Assembly: GCA_963921195.1 (NCBI GenBank)
Contig: OY992537.1
Coordinates: 178,887,021-178,951,020, forward strand
Direction: 5' to 3'
Origin: Pegoplata infirma
Lineage: Eukaryota > Arthropoda > Insecta > Diptera > Anthomyiidae
DNA: 64,000 nt
Both the position numbers and the translations under genes were made by a program. Below the pieces are notes generated by a model. The model did not search any database. It was not told where the DNA came from and saw only the letters and a list, made by a program, of their open reading frames with translations. Positions 21,301-32,323 of this stretch are shown one piece after another. Position 1 is the stretch's first letter. Each line of letters begins with the position of its first letter.

Positions 21301-23172
21301 GTCGACGCTAATTTCCCCGGAATGCGCATTATTTATCTACTATACAAATTTTCACTTTACTAATATGATTTAAAACTTTTCTCGTTTTTAATTTTCATCA
21401 ATATTTTTGCAAAACTTCATTAGGAAAATTCAAAACCTATTCCCTATTTCTTATACACAACTATTTTTATTTACAGAAATTATATTCTGAGGCATTTCTT
21501 ATAGAAAATTGATTCTTGAAGTAGATTATGAGAAATATTTCCTATTTAAAATGTTCCTGTTCTGAGACATTTTACTAATCATAAAGAAAAAATGTTTCCG
21601 AATTAAAGATTTTCCTACAGGAAAATTGCATTTTTTTGTCCCCTTCCTTTAAGTTAATTTTTTGACTTGAAAAGTGGAAAATTCCAAAAAAGAAAATAAA
21701 AAAATATCTTAAAAATAAATAATTTTTTTATAAGAAAGAGAAAAATATTTAAAAATAACTTGTTTTAGAAAAATATAAATTGAAATTTTTTACCTCAGAA
21801 ATATTTATGTACTCAAAAAAAAAAACAAGTAAAAAAAAAATACTACACTCAAAATAATTAATCTGTTAAATACTCTGTAAAATGACTGTAATCTTAATTC
21901 GACAGATATTTGACAAAGTTATCTGTCGAAATACAGATTTTAAAAAAATACTTTTTATTTTCTTGTGACCGAAATTTTGTAAAATTAGAGTTACTCGTTA
22001 AAAACTCGTAATTTTCACAAAAATAAAAAAGTAAATTTACAATTTGGAAAATTTAACAAAATTTTAATTTTTTTAATTTTAATTAATGTTTTTGAAGCAA
22101 AGAAATTTTACTCATAAAATGGATTTAACTAAAACTTTGTAAATTTACAGGGTTTTCTTTGTAAAATTTTGAACTCATAAAACTAAAACTTTGTAAATTT
22201 ACAGAGTTTTTTTGGTAAAATTCTTTTCGGTTTTATCAATATTTTACAGATAATTCTGTAAATTTACATTTTTTTATCGAAATCATTTTACAGAGTTTTC
22301 TTTGTAAAATAACAAAAAATCTTGCTGGTTGGAAATCTATGGTAAATTCTGCTGGCTCAGCAGAGTATCTCTGTAATTTAACAGAGTGATTATTTTGAGT
22401 GTAAATAAAGGGCCTTAAAGTATTTGACAAGGGCCTTAAAGTATTTGACAATGCCTAATTTTTGTTGACAAATCATTTTTTTTTTTTTTGCAAAAACAGT
22501 TACTTTTAAATGCATATTTTTGAAGTTTTTTGTGCATATTTTGTATTTTAAACGCATATTATAGGCACATATTTTCGATTTTTAGATGCATGAAAGTACT
22601 TGCCCTAGTTATTACCAATAATTTTGAATAGATTATTTATTTAATCTTTTTATTTTGATATTTCAGTTTTGGCCTATCTTTGGCCCGTAATTGGTCGAGC
22701 TACGGTTGTTTCTAAGAAAGAAATTTTATATCTACCCTTTTTCGGCGTTGGCTCCTGGCTATGGGGCACTCTATTCATTAATAGATCTCGTAAATCTGAT
22801 TCGATAAACGCTTTACATAAAGAGTCTAAAGCTATCAACGAAAGAGGCTGTAAATTACTGCTTTTCCCAGAGGGTACACGTAATTCCAAAGAAACCTTAT
22901 TGCCCTTTAAAAAGGGTTGCTTCCACATTGCCGTCCAGAGTCAATGTCCCATACAACCTGTGGTCATTTCAAAATATTGGTTTTTGAATGCTGAAGAAAA
23001 AACCTTCCGGTCTGGTCATGCCATTATAAATATTTTACCAGAAATCTCTACAGCTGGCAGTACAAAAGACAATATGGATACAATAATTGATAAAACTAGA
23101 TGTATTATGCAAGCAGAATATTTAAAACTTAGCCAGGAAGCTAAGGCTATTAACTCTAAAAAACAAAATTAG
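18320..23172 (+). CDS. Agpat: 1-acyl-sn-glycerol-3-phosphate acyltransferase (AGPAT1/2 type), 3 coding exons
   Basis: The enzyme adds an acyl-CoA chain to lysophosphatidic acid to give phosphatidic acid, at the ER membrane. Coding exons are 18320-18495, 18559-18692 and 22667-23172. All junctions are GT/AG (donors GTAAGT) and the joined frame gives 271 residues, close to the family's ~280. The start ATG sits in CGAAATGG, a good fly context. Residues 1-20 and 27-50 are hydrophobic membrane segments. The acyltransferase motifs are in order: NHQSALD (95-101, catalytic His96 and Asp101), LFINR (139-143), FPEGTR (170-175) and PIQPVVIS (198-205). KKE at 120-122 precedes YLPFFG. Motif II has Asn142 where many relatives have Asp (FIDR). 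Intron 2 (18693-22666) is swollen by repeats. Which of the fly Agpat paralogues this is cannot be decided here. The family assignment is secure. Confidence 0.95.
19259..19819. mobile_element. 561-bp TIR element with 9-bp TSD GTCCACTCC
   Basis: Ends GGTGACATGACATAATCCCC and its complement (...TTATGTCTTGTCACC) form TIRs that extend, with indels, for about 80 bp. They are built from CGGTCATAATCCCC words. GTCCACTCC lies at 19250-19258 and 19820-19828. A reverse-complement relative at about 21128-21150 shows the uninterrupted site. A 9-bp duplication suggests Mutator-like or Merlin-like transposition; no transposase is present. Confidence 0.85.
20217..20533. mobile_element. Candidate TIR element with CACAGACYATATA ends
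   Basis: ATAGGCACAGACTATATA at the left and TATATGGTCTGTGTCC-like sequence at the right are imperfect inverted repeats about 300 bp apart. No convincing target duplication was found. Confidence 0.4.
20701..20990 (+). repeat. TTCGGC-hairpin family fragment in intron 2
   Basis: TATACTCACTTTGTCATTTC, ACCCCATAAAGTATATATAT, CGATGTCCGTCCGTCCGTCTG and GATACAGTCCAAAATAAAAG match the copy at 33899-34602. Confidence 0.7.
21846..22401. mobile_element. 556-bp MITE, TIR CACTCAAAATAAT, TA flanks
   Basis: It starts CACTCAAAATAATTAATCTG and ends ATTATTTTGAGTG, with TA at 21844-21845 and 22402-22403. CTGTAAAATTTACAGAG words are repeated inside. It lies in intron 2 of the AGPAT gene, well away from the splice sites. 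Confidence 0.88.
22410..22451. repeat. 21-bp tandem duplication
   Basis: GGGCCTTAAAGTATTTGACA plus one A is repeated twice without a gap, right after the MITE end. Confidence 0.9.
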
Positions 23173-23448
23173 ATTTATTATTATATTTTTTACCACAGCA
23201 CTAAAAACTCTAGCTTTAACTCAGGTATTGTAGCATCATATTTCCAAAAAAAAAAAAACAAATTATGTATTAAAAAATAATACATAAAAAAATTAAATAT
23301 TAACATATATAATAGACTTGTTTAAGCTTTTGTAGATTAATGTAAAAATTAAACAAAGCGACATGATGTACGGATTTTTTCTTATTTTAAGATATTAGAT
23401 ATTGTATTTTTTCTATATATTATATTCATAGTAAATTTAACTAATTTT

Positions 23449-23454
23449 AATAAA
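23449..23454 (+). promoter_or_regulatory. AATAAA poly(A) signal of the AGPAT gene
   Basis: The canonical hexamer lies 277 bp past the stop codon in AT-rich 3' sequence. No better candidate precedes it at a usual distance, although ATTAAA-like words occur at 23265-23300. Confidence 0.6.
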
Positions 23455-23663
23455 GGCTTTAACTATTGAAATAGAAAAAATATATGTGTATTTCTAACCC
23501 TCTCAGCCCCCAAGGTTGCCCACAAGCAACACTGCACTTCACAAGCCTGCGAAACACAAATCGAAATGAAAATCTATTTCTAAAATTATACTCTAATCAA
23601 AATTTGTTGAAATTTATCCCATTCATAGTAGGAAACTGGACTCCTACTATAAATTGGGTAATT

Positions 23664-23807
23664 TTATTCTGAATGTGTAAATTGAATAAATTGACCACTC
23701 GTAATTTCCTCCAAAGTCTCGAACTGTGAACTTCCTATAATTGATAGTCGAGTTCGTGCCAAAGCCGGGCAGTGACACAGGATGTGTTCAATGGTCTCTT
23801 CGACGTC
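23664..23807 (-). pseudogene. Non-LTR retrotransposon ORF2 C-terminal remnant (part 2)
   Basis: On the minus strand the frame reads DVEETIEHILCHCPALARTR and continues through FETLEEI to a stop complementary to 23664-23666. The pattern ETxEHxxCxCPAL is the C-terminal Cys/His region of LINE reverse transcriptase polyproteins (Jockey/R1/I-like clades). The frame is cut at 23808 by the CACACAGA element. The preceding part of the same protein appears at 32322-32600, so one LINE copy was split. Confidence 0.8.
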
Positions 23808-24252
23808 TGCACACAGAAAATAGATTCAGTTGTTGCAACTGAATTGTTTGCCAACTGAATTTTTGCGGTTGCACCAACTATCACAATATTCAGTTGCCTC
23901 TACTGCCAATTCAGTTGTCTCTACCGATACATATCTATTATAAGAACCGAATATTTTTATGTTAAAATTGACATTGGTTAGAGTGATCGAATTTTAAAAA
24001 GCGTTATACAGTTGTACCAATCAATATTTTTTTAAACTGTTTCTTTTGGAATAAAATTTTTAATATTTTTTTCAAGCTAATTTATTAATATATTTGATTG
24101 TAAAAATTTTATAATTTTAAAAGTGAAATAAATACGTACAATAGAAAAAATAAATTAATACTGATAATTCTGATAGAAAAAATTTTAAATCTGAATTTTT
24201 CTAAAAAAAAAATTGTCTCAGAATCTGTGAGACTTTCTAAAGCAAAAATTAC

Positions 24253-24953
24253 TCCAAGTCAAAATATATCTCTTACTACTCTCTCATTTTGGACTCTAAG
24301 GATTTCTTGGAAACTGTTCCATATGTTTTTATAGTTGGCTCAAAATTGATTTTATTGTCGATTTCTGGGTGAAATATCATATTAAGCATCTGCATTAAAG
24401 TTGCGTGTGCAAATATCTAAAATAAGATTTATTGAATTAATTTTAATGATTTAAATTGTTTGTATTTCGGCAGTGGTATCAACTTACCGTCAAAACTTTT
24501 AACATTTTTTACGGAATTTTACATGAGTTTTATTTTAAAATTTAAAAAACGTCTGAACACAACAACATCTTTCTTTTAACTAATTATTATTTTCATTTTT
24601 TTGACGTTTTAGTTTTGTAATTGAAATGAAATCCGAACGACCAATTATTAGTCAGGAATACCAATACAAAATTATAATTTAGTAAAATTTTTCAAAAATA
24701 AAAAATTATTGAAAATTTGGTTAAGTTAACCAACATTTTCAGTTGTGGATACTATTACCTAATATTTTTGGAATTTATTAATTAAAACAATTGATTATTG
24801 GTCGAGAAGAAAAATAAAAACTAAAACAATTGATTATTGGTCGAGAAGAAAAATAAAAACTAAAAGAAACAGTTGTACTTACTAAATATTTTTCAAAAAC
24901 TTTATTAGTTTTTAGTTTGGGTATTAAAGGCCTGCAAATGTTGAACTATATAA
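24253..24953. other. Unassigned DNA within the composite insertion
   Basis: No paired ends, RNA gene or convincing frame. A TCAGAATCTGTGAGA fragment of the satellite family lies just before it (24205-24245). Confidence 0.35.
24784..24861. repeat. 39-bp tandem duplication
   Basis: AAAACAATTGATTATTGGTC and the next 19 bases occur twice in a row without change. Confidence 0.9.
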
Positions 24954-24961
24954 CATACAAC

Positions 24962-25580
24962 CAGAGCTTCGAACGAATTAATTCTATTGGGAATTAATTC
25001 ACCAAAAGTTTAATTCTGTTTTAATAAGTTTTGAATTATCATTCCTTACCAGCATTCAACACGAATTAATTCAAAGGCTTAATTCTCAAAGCTTAAATTA
25101 AATTGAATTAATTCCCAAGAGAATTAATTCCTTGCAAGCAATCATTCGATTGAATGATCAAAATTTTTCATCATTCAAATCTATTACAAATTGAATTATG
25201 ATTTTTTTACTTCATTCCCTTTTTTTTTTCAAAAATGTGTTGCTTGTGTGCATTTTAAGCATCTTCGTGTAAACGATCGGTTGTTGTTTTGTCGACGTCT
25301 CGTCTGCTGCTTCCCACACAAGCATAAATATGTGTGTATGTGTGTTGCGCTTCACTGTTTTAAATTGAATGATAAGAATATTTCACCATTCAATTTGTAG
25401 TAGATTGATTTGGATAAAAAAATAGTTCATTCCTTAAGAGTGATCATTCTTAAGGAATGAATTCTTGAAAGAATTAATTCAATGATTATGAAAGTTGAAT
25501 GATTTTAGGGAATGCCAAATTCTATTTTTTTAATTCGAATTAGGAAATTGAATTAAAGAATTAATTCTTTCGAACCTTTG
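24962..25580. mobile_element. 619-bp hAT-type element, TSD CATACAAC (right copy interrupted)
   Basis: Ends CAGAGCTTCGAACGAATTAA and, in complement, CAAAGGTTCGAAAGAATTAA. The left octamer CATACAAC is at 24954-24961. The right octamer is CATA (25581-25584) plus CAAC (29218-29221), separated by the TA-flanked element at 25585. GAATTAATTC words form the subterminal repeats. Confidence 0.9.
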
Positions 25581-25584
25581 CATA

Positions 25585-28500
25585 CACTCTAAAAAATGCA
25601 TGTAACTTTACTATTATTAAGTTAGTAAATTTTCATGTATATTTACAGAGAAGGCGCAAATATAAACACGGAGTGTTTAAACAAAAGAGTTACACATTTA
25701 TTTGTAAAGAATTACACGCAAGGTATAGTACATCGTGTATTGTGAAACATGTTTATAAAATAATAAACACTTTCACTTTAAATGTACATACATTATTTCT
25801 ATGTAAATTTTGTTTCAGGCACAAAATATGTAATCAAACATAAATTAACAAATTGTCAAAACTTTATTAAAAAAAAAAAACAGTTTGAAATATATTAGAA
25901 AAAAATTTAAGAACAAAGAAAACAGATTTCAACTAAGAATACTAATGCCACCATCTCTGCTTCCCTTGGTAAGTAAATGTATTATTTTAATAGCTGCGCG
26001 CATGAGGGAATTTTGGATTCTATGAAGACCATTCTTCTCGTGTTCAGACCCTATTTGTTGTGAATCTTTAATCTAAAAATGCCAATTTTAATTTTTTATT
26101 TATTTTTTTATTTCTTAAGGTCCTTTTGGTCTCGAAAAATAAATGAGAATCATAACGAAACGGAACCAAAATTAAGGGTAAAATATGGAGCCACATTTGT
26201 ATAAAAATTTAGGTAAAAATTTTAAAATTTTGAAAAAATAAAACTAAACTACTCATAAGCTATTTTTCAGATGCATTTCCAGCATTCAGCGTTAGAATTC
26301 TACGTCAAGAAGGGCAACAAAAGAGAGCATTAAATTCGGCTGTGCGGAATCTTTGGTAGATTAAAAAAAATTTACCAGGAAGAAAAAAAAATTGGCATGG
26401 GTGTCTTGTGATAGAGAAGGTTGTGTGTGTCGGTGATGTGCGACAGGGGACGTTGATCAAAGTGCAGGTCAAAAATATTTGAAAACAGCTAAAAAAAAGT
26501 ACAATTCGGCATTGCCAAAAGTATTAATGACCTCCTCAATAGAATGTATAGAAATATTGTCAGATTCAGAGACATTTTTTCTATAGAAAAATTCTCAGAT
26601 TCTGAGATATTTTTGTATAGAAAAATTCTCAGATTCTGAAATAATTTTTCTATAGAAAAATTCACAGATTCTGAGATATTTTTTCTATAGAAAAATTCTC
26701 AGATTCTGATATTTTTCTATAGAAAAATTCACAGATTCTGAGATATCTTTTTTAAAGAAAAATTCTCCGATTCTAAGATATTTTTTCAATAGAAAACTTC
26801 TCAGATTCTGAGATATTTTTTCTATAGAAAAATTCTCAGATTCTGAAATAGTTTTTCTATAGAAAAATTCTCAGATTCTGAGATATTTTTTCTATAGAAA
26901 AAATCTCAGATTCTGAGATATTTTTTTTATAGAAAAGTTCTCAGATTCTGAGATAATTTTTCTATAGAAAAAATATCTTAGAATCTGAGATCTTTTTCTA
27001 TAGAAAAAATATCTCAGAATCTGAGAATTTTTTTATAGAAAAAATATCTCAGAATCTGAGAATTTTTCTATAGAAAAACTGTTTCAGAATCTGAGAATTT
27101 TTCTATAGAAAAAATCTTAGAATCTGAGATTTTTTTCTATAGAAAAAATATCTCAGAATCTGAGAATTTTTTTATAGAAAAAATATCTCAGAATCTGAGA
27201 ATTTTTTTATAGAAAAAATATCTCAGAAACTGAGAATTTTTCTATAGAAAAACTATTTCAGAATCTGAGAATTTTTCTATAGAAAAAATGTCTCAGAATC
27301 TGAGAATTTTTCTATAGAAAAAATGTCTCAGAATCTGAGAATTTTTCTATAGAAAAAATGTCTCAGAATCTGAGAATTTTTCTATAGAAAAAATGTCTCA
27401 GAATCTGAGAATTTTTCTATAGAAAAAATGTCTCAGAATCTGAGAATTTTTCTATAGAAAAAATGTCTCAGAATCTGAGAATTTTCCTTTAGAAAAAATG
27501 TCTCAGAATCTGAGAATTTTTCTATAGAAAAAATTTCTCAGAATCTGAGAATTTTTCTATAGAAAAAATGTCTCAGAATCTGAGAATTTTTCTGTAGAAA
27601 AAATGTCTCAGAATCTGAGAATTTTTCTATAGAAAAAATGTCTCAGAATCTGAGAATTTTTCTATAGAAATAATGTCTCAGAATCTGAGAATTTTTCTAT
27701 AAAAAAATGTCTCAGAATCTGAGAATGTTTCTATAGAAAAAATGTCTCAGAATCTTAGAATGTTTCTTTAGAAAAAATGTCTCAGAATGTGAGAATTTTT
27801 CTATAGAAAAAATATCTTAGAATCTGAGAATTTTTCTATAGAAAAACTATTTCAGAATCTGAGAATTTTTCTATAGAAAAAATGTCTCAGAATCTGAGAA
27901 TTTTTCTATAGAAAAAATATCTCAGAATCTGAGAATTTTTCTATAGAAAAAATATCTTAGAATCTGAGAATTTTTCTATAGAAAAAATATTTCAGAATCT
28001 CAGAATTTTTCTACAGAAAAAATATCTCAGATTATCTTTGAAAAAATGTCTCAGAATCTGAGAATTTTTCTATAGAAAAAAATATGTAAGAACCTGAGGA
28101 TTTTTCTATAGAAAAAAAAAAAATTAAACATGAGAATTTTTCTATAGAAAAAATGTATCAGAATCTGAGAATTTTTCTATAGAAAAAAATATGTCAGAAC
28201 CTGAGGATTTTTCTATAGAAAAAAAAATTAAACATGAGAATTTTTCTATAGAAAAAATGTATCAGAATCTGAGAATTTTTCTATAGAAAAATTTGTCCGA
28301 ATCAGAGAATTTTTCTATAGAAAAAATGTCTCCGAATCTGAGAATTTTTCTATAGAAAAAATGTCTCCGAATCTGAGAATTTTTTTATAGAAAAAATGTC
28401 TCAGAATCTGAGAATTTTAAAGAAAAAATGTCTCAGAATCTGAGACTTTTTCTATAGAAAAAATGTCTCAGATTCTACAGAAAAAATGTCTCAGAATCTG

Positions 28501-29215
28501 AAAATTTTTCTATAGAAAAAATGTCTCAGAATCTGAGAATTTTTCTGTAGAAAAAATGTCTCAGAATCTGAGAATTTTTCTATAGAAAAAATGTCTCAAA
28601 ATCTGTTTTCTATTGAAAAAATGTCTCAGAATCTGAGAATTTTTCTATGTTAAAAATATCCCAGTATCTGCAAATTTTTCTATAGAAAAAATGTCTCAGA
28701 ATCTGAGAATTTTTCTGTACAAGCATTTTTCTGTAAAAATGTCTCAGAATCTGAGAATTTTTCTATAGAAAGAAATGTTTTTGGTTACATTTTTAATTAA
28801 TTATTTTATTTGTTTTAGCTTTTTTTATTTAATTTTAACACGTTAGTTTTAAGCCTTCATTAGCCTTTTTTATTTTAAATAAAATATATAAAAATGCATT
28901 TATTGTTTTTTGATATTTGAATTTGGAAAAGTTAGGGTGGTTTTATAAAAAGCAATTTCAATGTACATAATTTTCATGTATTTCCAGGCATTTCTACTTT
29001 AAGTTTACTAAATAAACATGTTTATTTAGACACAAAACGTGTAAATTTTCCTGAAACATTTTTGTTGCGAAGCATTTTGTAGACACATGAATAATTACGT
29101 TTACATACCTTGTGTCTATCACTTTAAGCACAACAAGTATTTTTACACGGTTTATAGTAGGAGACAAGTTACCTACTATAAACAGGGTAAATTTACATGA
29201 AAATTAATTAGAGTG
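25585..29215. mobile_element. 3.6-kb TA-flanked TIR element carrying a satellite array
   Basis: CACTCTAAAAAATGCATGTA at the left and, in complement, CACTCTAATTAATTTTCATG at the right, with TA at 25583-25584 and 29216-29217. Regions of about 300 bp near both ends are related (TAAACATG, ACACGTGTTTACA-like words). The middle holds the 35-bp satellite. No transposase frame is present. Confidence 0.85.
26545..28772. repeat. Satellite array, ~35-bp monomer made of two palindromes
   Basis: Monomers combine TTTTTCTATAGAAAAA and TCTCAGAATCTGAGA, each self-complementary, joined by ATG/ATA. About 60 copies are present. Up to about 26960 the monomers run in the reverse orientation (CAGATTCTGAGATA...), afterwards forward (ATGTCTCAGAATCTGAG), so the array itself has an inversion point. 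The longest near-perfect block is about 27270-27660. Confidence 0.95.
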
Positions 29216-29221
29216 TACAAC

Positions 29222-29806
29222 ATAGTGTCACATGATGAAAGTGTCAATTCATGCCATGTCGCTAATACATGTTCAACAATAACATGTGAAGGCATGTCGA
29301 ATAAATTCAAAACAAATCTATGCATAGTCTTAAAAGTGTAATTGCATGCATGAACATTGAAATTGACCATGTCAACACATGCGACATGTGCAGCATGTGA
29401 CACAATTGATGCTTTTTTACCATTTGTATGGCTCATTATATGCAATTAAACTGCAAAAAATATTTAATTATGATATTTACTACTTTCAAGGATCTTCTTT
29501 TGAAGCTTTAATGAACAAAATATTTAAATATAAGTTCTTAAGTGGAAAAGAGAAATTATTTATACATTTAATACATATAATTTTTTTTGTATTAATTTGT
29601 TATAAAACAATAAAAATTGTCTTTTATTGACTTTAGAACATGTACATATAAATCTTAATTATTTCATATAAAATATAATAAAATTATTATAAACTAGCGT
29701 TTAGTTTTATTGCACACTTCTTTTCATTACATTTTTTTTTAACATTTTAGTGAAATTATGCGAAGGATAACGGTAATCAAATAACGGAGCATTTATATTT
29801 TGTCTA
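29222..29806. repeat. CATGTGAC-rich segment and AT-rich DNA
   Basis: ACATGTG, CATGTCG, GCATGTGACA and related words recur on both strands from 29220 to 29420. Similar wording (GACATGGCATGACATGG) is at 31930-32090. Both flank the element at 29807 and may be halves of one interrupted repeat. Confidence 0.4.
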
Positions 29807-30129
29807 TTACCCAGCAAAAACTTGGAAATGACACGTCATTACCATTCGAATTACTTAGTAATGACAAAAAATTACCTTTAGCATTATTTTAAAATGTAAA
29901 ATAAGGACTTTTTAATAATGACTTACCGAAGTCATTATAATAAAATAAAAAAAAAATCAGAACTAGATTTACACTTTTTGACTCACTGTACATTATTTTA
30001 TTAAAAATAAAATAAATTTAAATATTTTTTTATTTTTTTAATTTTTTTTTTTAAATAATTTTTTCATTACCTATAAGTACATACGTAATTAGTTATTAAT
30101 ACTGTTTTGATAATCATTACCAGTAGCTG

Positions 30130-30850
30130 ATTTCTGTAACTCTCGAATCGAAAGATTTCTCCCATGAAACATGTGAAATAAAACGAAAACATTGTAAATC
30201 GGCACAAAAATTGACTTTTCACATTTTACTGTTTCTGTAACTTTGTTGTGCGAAAACTTTTAAACTTATTGGAATGATGCGAGAAAACTGTTTCTGTAAA
30301 GTAATTGGTCGAAAACTTTTGTATTTGATATGTCAAAAAACTCACATTTTAAAACGGTGCGAGACTTCGACAAAAAGAAATAAAAACATTAAAAAAATGA
30401 TAATAAATAAAAAAAATGGAGAAAAATAGTAAGAAAAATACAAATTAGTTGTTTTGTGTTTGTATAAATATCTAATTTATTATATTTTTTCACAAATTTT
30501 AGAAAAATCAAAGAATCTCTAAATGCAAAAATGCTGTTATCAATACAACACTATACATTATTAACAACAATATATAATTTTAATTTTTTTATATTTATTT
30601 TATTGCTTTTAAATGATCCGTAAACAATAATTTGAATTGCTCCGTGTTATTTTTTTTTTTTTTTTTGTTTTCTTACTATTTTCTCACTTTGATTATTTTT
30701 TTGACAGCTATCTTGGAATATTCCAATACAAACGCTGGCGTTTTCGCATTGACATACAGAAACAGTTTTTATTCCGGAGTCGAGAAACTGTGGAATTTTT
30801 TGTTTCATATTTTTCGATGCGAATACTTCTCACTTTAATTACAGAAACGG
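30130..30850. repeat. Nested inverted-repeat segment, TTTCTGTAA ends
   Basis: TTTCTGTAACTCTCGAATCG at the left and, in complement, TTTCTGTAATTAAAGTGAGA at the right. GTTTCTGTAA and GAAAACTTTT are repeated inside. Overlapping + strand frames at 30632-30879 are products of this repeat. Confidence 0.5.
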
Positions 30851-31495
30851 GCTATAGGGAAACCAAAAATATGCTCTAAAAAACATGTTTTATTCGCTTA
30901 AAAAATGCCCTTAAAAACGGAAAATATGCTCTAAAAACAATAAAAATATGCTCTTAAAAAAAAATATGTCCCCTTTTTCGTGGTGTTTTTACAATTTTTT
31001 AGAGAATAGACCAAAAAATAACGTTATGTGGGGTAGTTAGAGGGTTAATATAGGTTAATGAAGCAAGAAGAGGCCAAAGCGTTATCAATCGTCAGAACCC
31101 CGTTATTTTGAAAAAAAAAAACAAACACTTCAATCCACTTACAAAATTATAACAAAAAATCATCCCACAAAAATTAAAAAATTTTAAAGTGTTGTTATAA
31201 AAAAATTGGAAAACAAATTCTCTAAAAATAAAAATATGCTCTAAAAACTTAAAAAAACGCTCTAAAAAGTGAAAAAATGCTCTAAAAATTGAAAAAATGC
31301 TCTAAAAATATGCTCTTATGTTAAAATATGCTCTTAAACCTAAAATATGCTCTTAAGGCTAAAATATGCAAAAATATGCTCTAACAAATCGATGCCAGAT
31401 TTCTTAAAATCTTCTGAAACGGATAAATACCTTACCCATTTATCAATACAAAGCGCAGGAAAAAACATGATACTGCATATTTTTGGTTTCCCTGA
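30851..31495. repeat. Nested element with ATATGCTCTAAAAA repeats
   Basis: TAGGGAAACCAAAAATATGC and, in complement, CAGGGAAACCAAAAATATGC form the ends. Between them ATGCTCTAAAAA or ATGCTCTTAAAA occurs more than ten times, clustered near the two ends. The CAGGGAAACC end suggests hAT type, but no 8-bp duplication was found. Confidence 0.55.
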
Positions 31496-31713
31496 TCATT
31501 ACATTTGGCACATTTGCTTGTAAATGTAATGGGAAAGGTAATTCGAATCAGAAGTAGTTATAACTTTTGAATTTCCCATTATACATTTCATTACTTGGTA
31601 ATGCAAATTTTTGCTGGGTAATAAATAATCTTATTGTATTTTAATGCTTTGTTTTTGTAAAAAAAAAAACTAGGGGAATTGTTTTATTGCCGTTATTTCA
31701 ATTAACATAAGCT

Positions 31714-31807
31714 GGATTTTTTTGCTAACGTGTATAAATTATCCCATATACGGCAAATTTATGTCAAATTTGTATGGGATAATTTATACACGTAAGCAAA
31801 AAAATCC
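31714..31807. repeat. 94-bp near-perfect hairpin
   Basis: The left arm GGATTTTTTTGCTAACGTGT plus ATAAATTATCCCATA pairs with the right arm TATGGGATAATTTATACACG plus TAAGCAAAAAAATCC. The arms have few mismatches and a ~20-bp centre. It is probably a tiny fold-back MITE. Confidence 0.8.
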
Positions 31808-31929
31808 ACCTATAGCAAATGCTTTCAATTTAATTTATTTTTAATCAATTATTTATTTGATTTAGGATTTTTATTAAAAAAACAATGAAGAATTTATATT
31901 TTTATGTAAGGTAAGCCAAACAGTATTAA

Positions 31930-32310
31930 AAACATGATGCAAAAGAACATTAGAAGACATAATACTGAACTCAACAGGGTACAACAGCTTCGATAAGTTT
32001 TAATGACATGCTTAGACAGTGTGTTTGAGTAAGCATAACATGGCACAACACCTTGTTTGAATTAACATGACATGGCATGACATGGATTTTTGGAAAAAGA
32101 CATTTTTACAGAAAATGTTGAATTGTGCAGTACTTTATTGGGTATATTTCCCAAATTATTAGTTGTTGATACATCTATTCGGTTACGATTGATAATTAAT
32201 TATTACTGCTGTTATTTATTTAATATGGAGATAAAAAATTTGCAATAACAACTAAAAATTTTTAAGATTGATCAAAATTCCGTTTTCATAATGGAATTCC
32301 AACTAAACAT
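31930..32310. other. Right part of the composite insertion, unassigned
   Basis: CATGACATGG words, then AT-rich DNA. The last ~20 bases lead into the CACACAGAGAAATG terminus (minus strand). No gene is seen. Confidence 0.35.
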
Positions 32311-32323
32311 TTCTCTGTGTGTG

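Larger units (their letters stand above)
18770..21345. repeat. Intron 2 repeat block with inverted, diverged arms
   Basis: Stretches around 19100-19260 and 19829-20000 recur in reverse complement at 20990-21310 (for example CCACTCCACTTAA... and GTCCCAATTG...). Related text (AAAAGCCCCACAA, GGGGTCAATCTCACATTTTA) is also found at 32640-32790. The block holds the GGTGACA element (19259), a smaller TIR candidate (20217) and a TTCGGC-family copy (20701). No coding exon of the host gene is seen. Confidence 0.55.
29807..31621. mobile_element. 1.8-kb TIR element, TTACCCAGCAAAAA ends, TA flanks
   Basis: It starts TTACCCAGCAAAAACTTGG and ends TTTTTGCTGGGTAA, with TA on both sides (29805-29806, 31622-31623). 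GGTAATG/CATTACC words lie next to both ends. It contains two further inverted-repeat elements (about 30130-30850 and 30851-31495). Confidence 0.75.
23810..32321. mobile_element. 8.5-kb composite insertion with CACACAGA termini inside a LINE
   Basis: Left terminus CACACAGAAAATAG and right terminus (complement) CACACAGAGAAATG are flanked by TG on both sides (23808-23809, 32322-32323). Near the left end CAACTGAA/TTCAGTTG words match the 247-bp MITE at 39624. The original MITE seems to have been enlarged by at least the elements at 24962, 25585 and 29807. Joining the flanks with one TG restores the LINE reading frame. Confidence 0.6.

Noticed and set aside
26545..28772. CRISPR-like array of ~35-bp repeats
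   Set aside because: The repeats are contiguous with no unique spacers, there are no cas genes, and the DNA is eukaryotic. It is a satellite.
31714..31807. microRNA precursor
   Set aside because: The hairpin is long, AT-rich and resembles fold-back MITE structure; nothing in the sequence singles out a mature miRNA.
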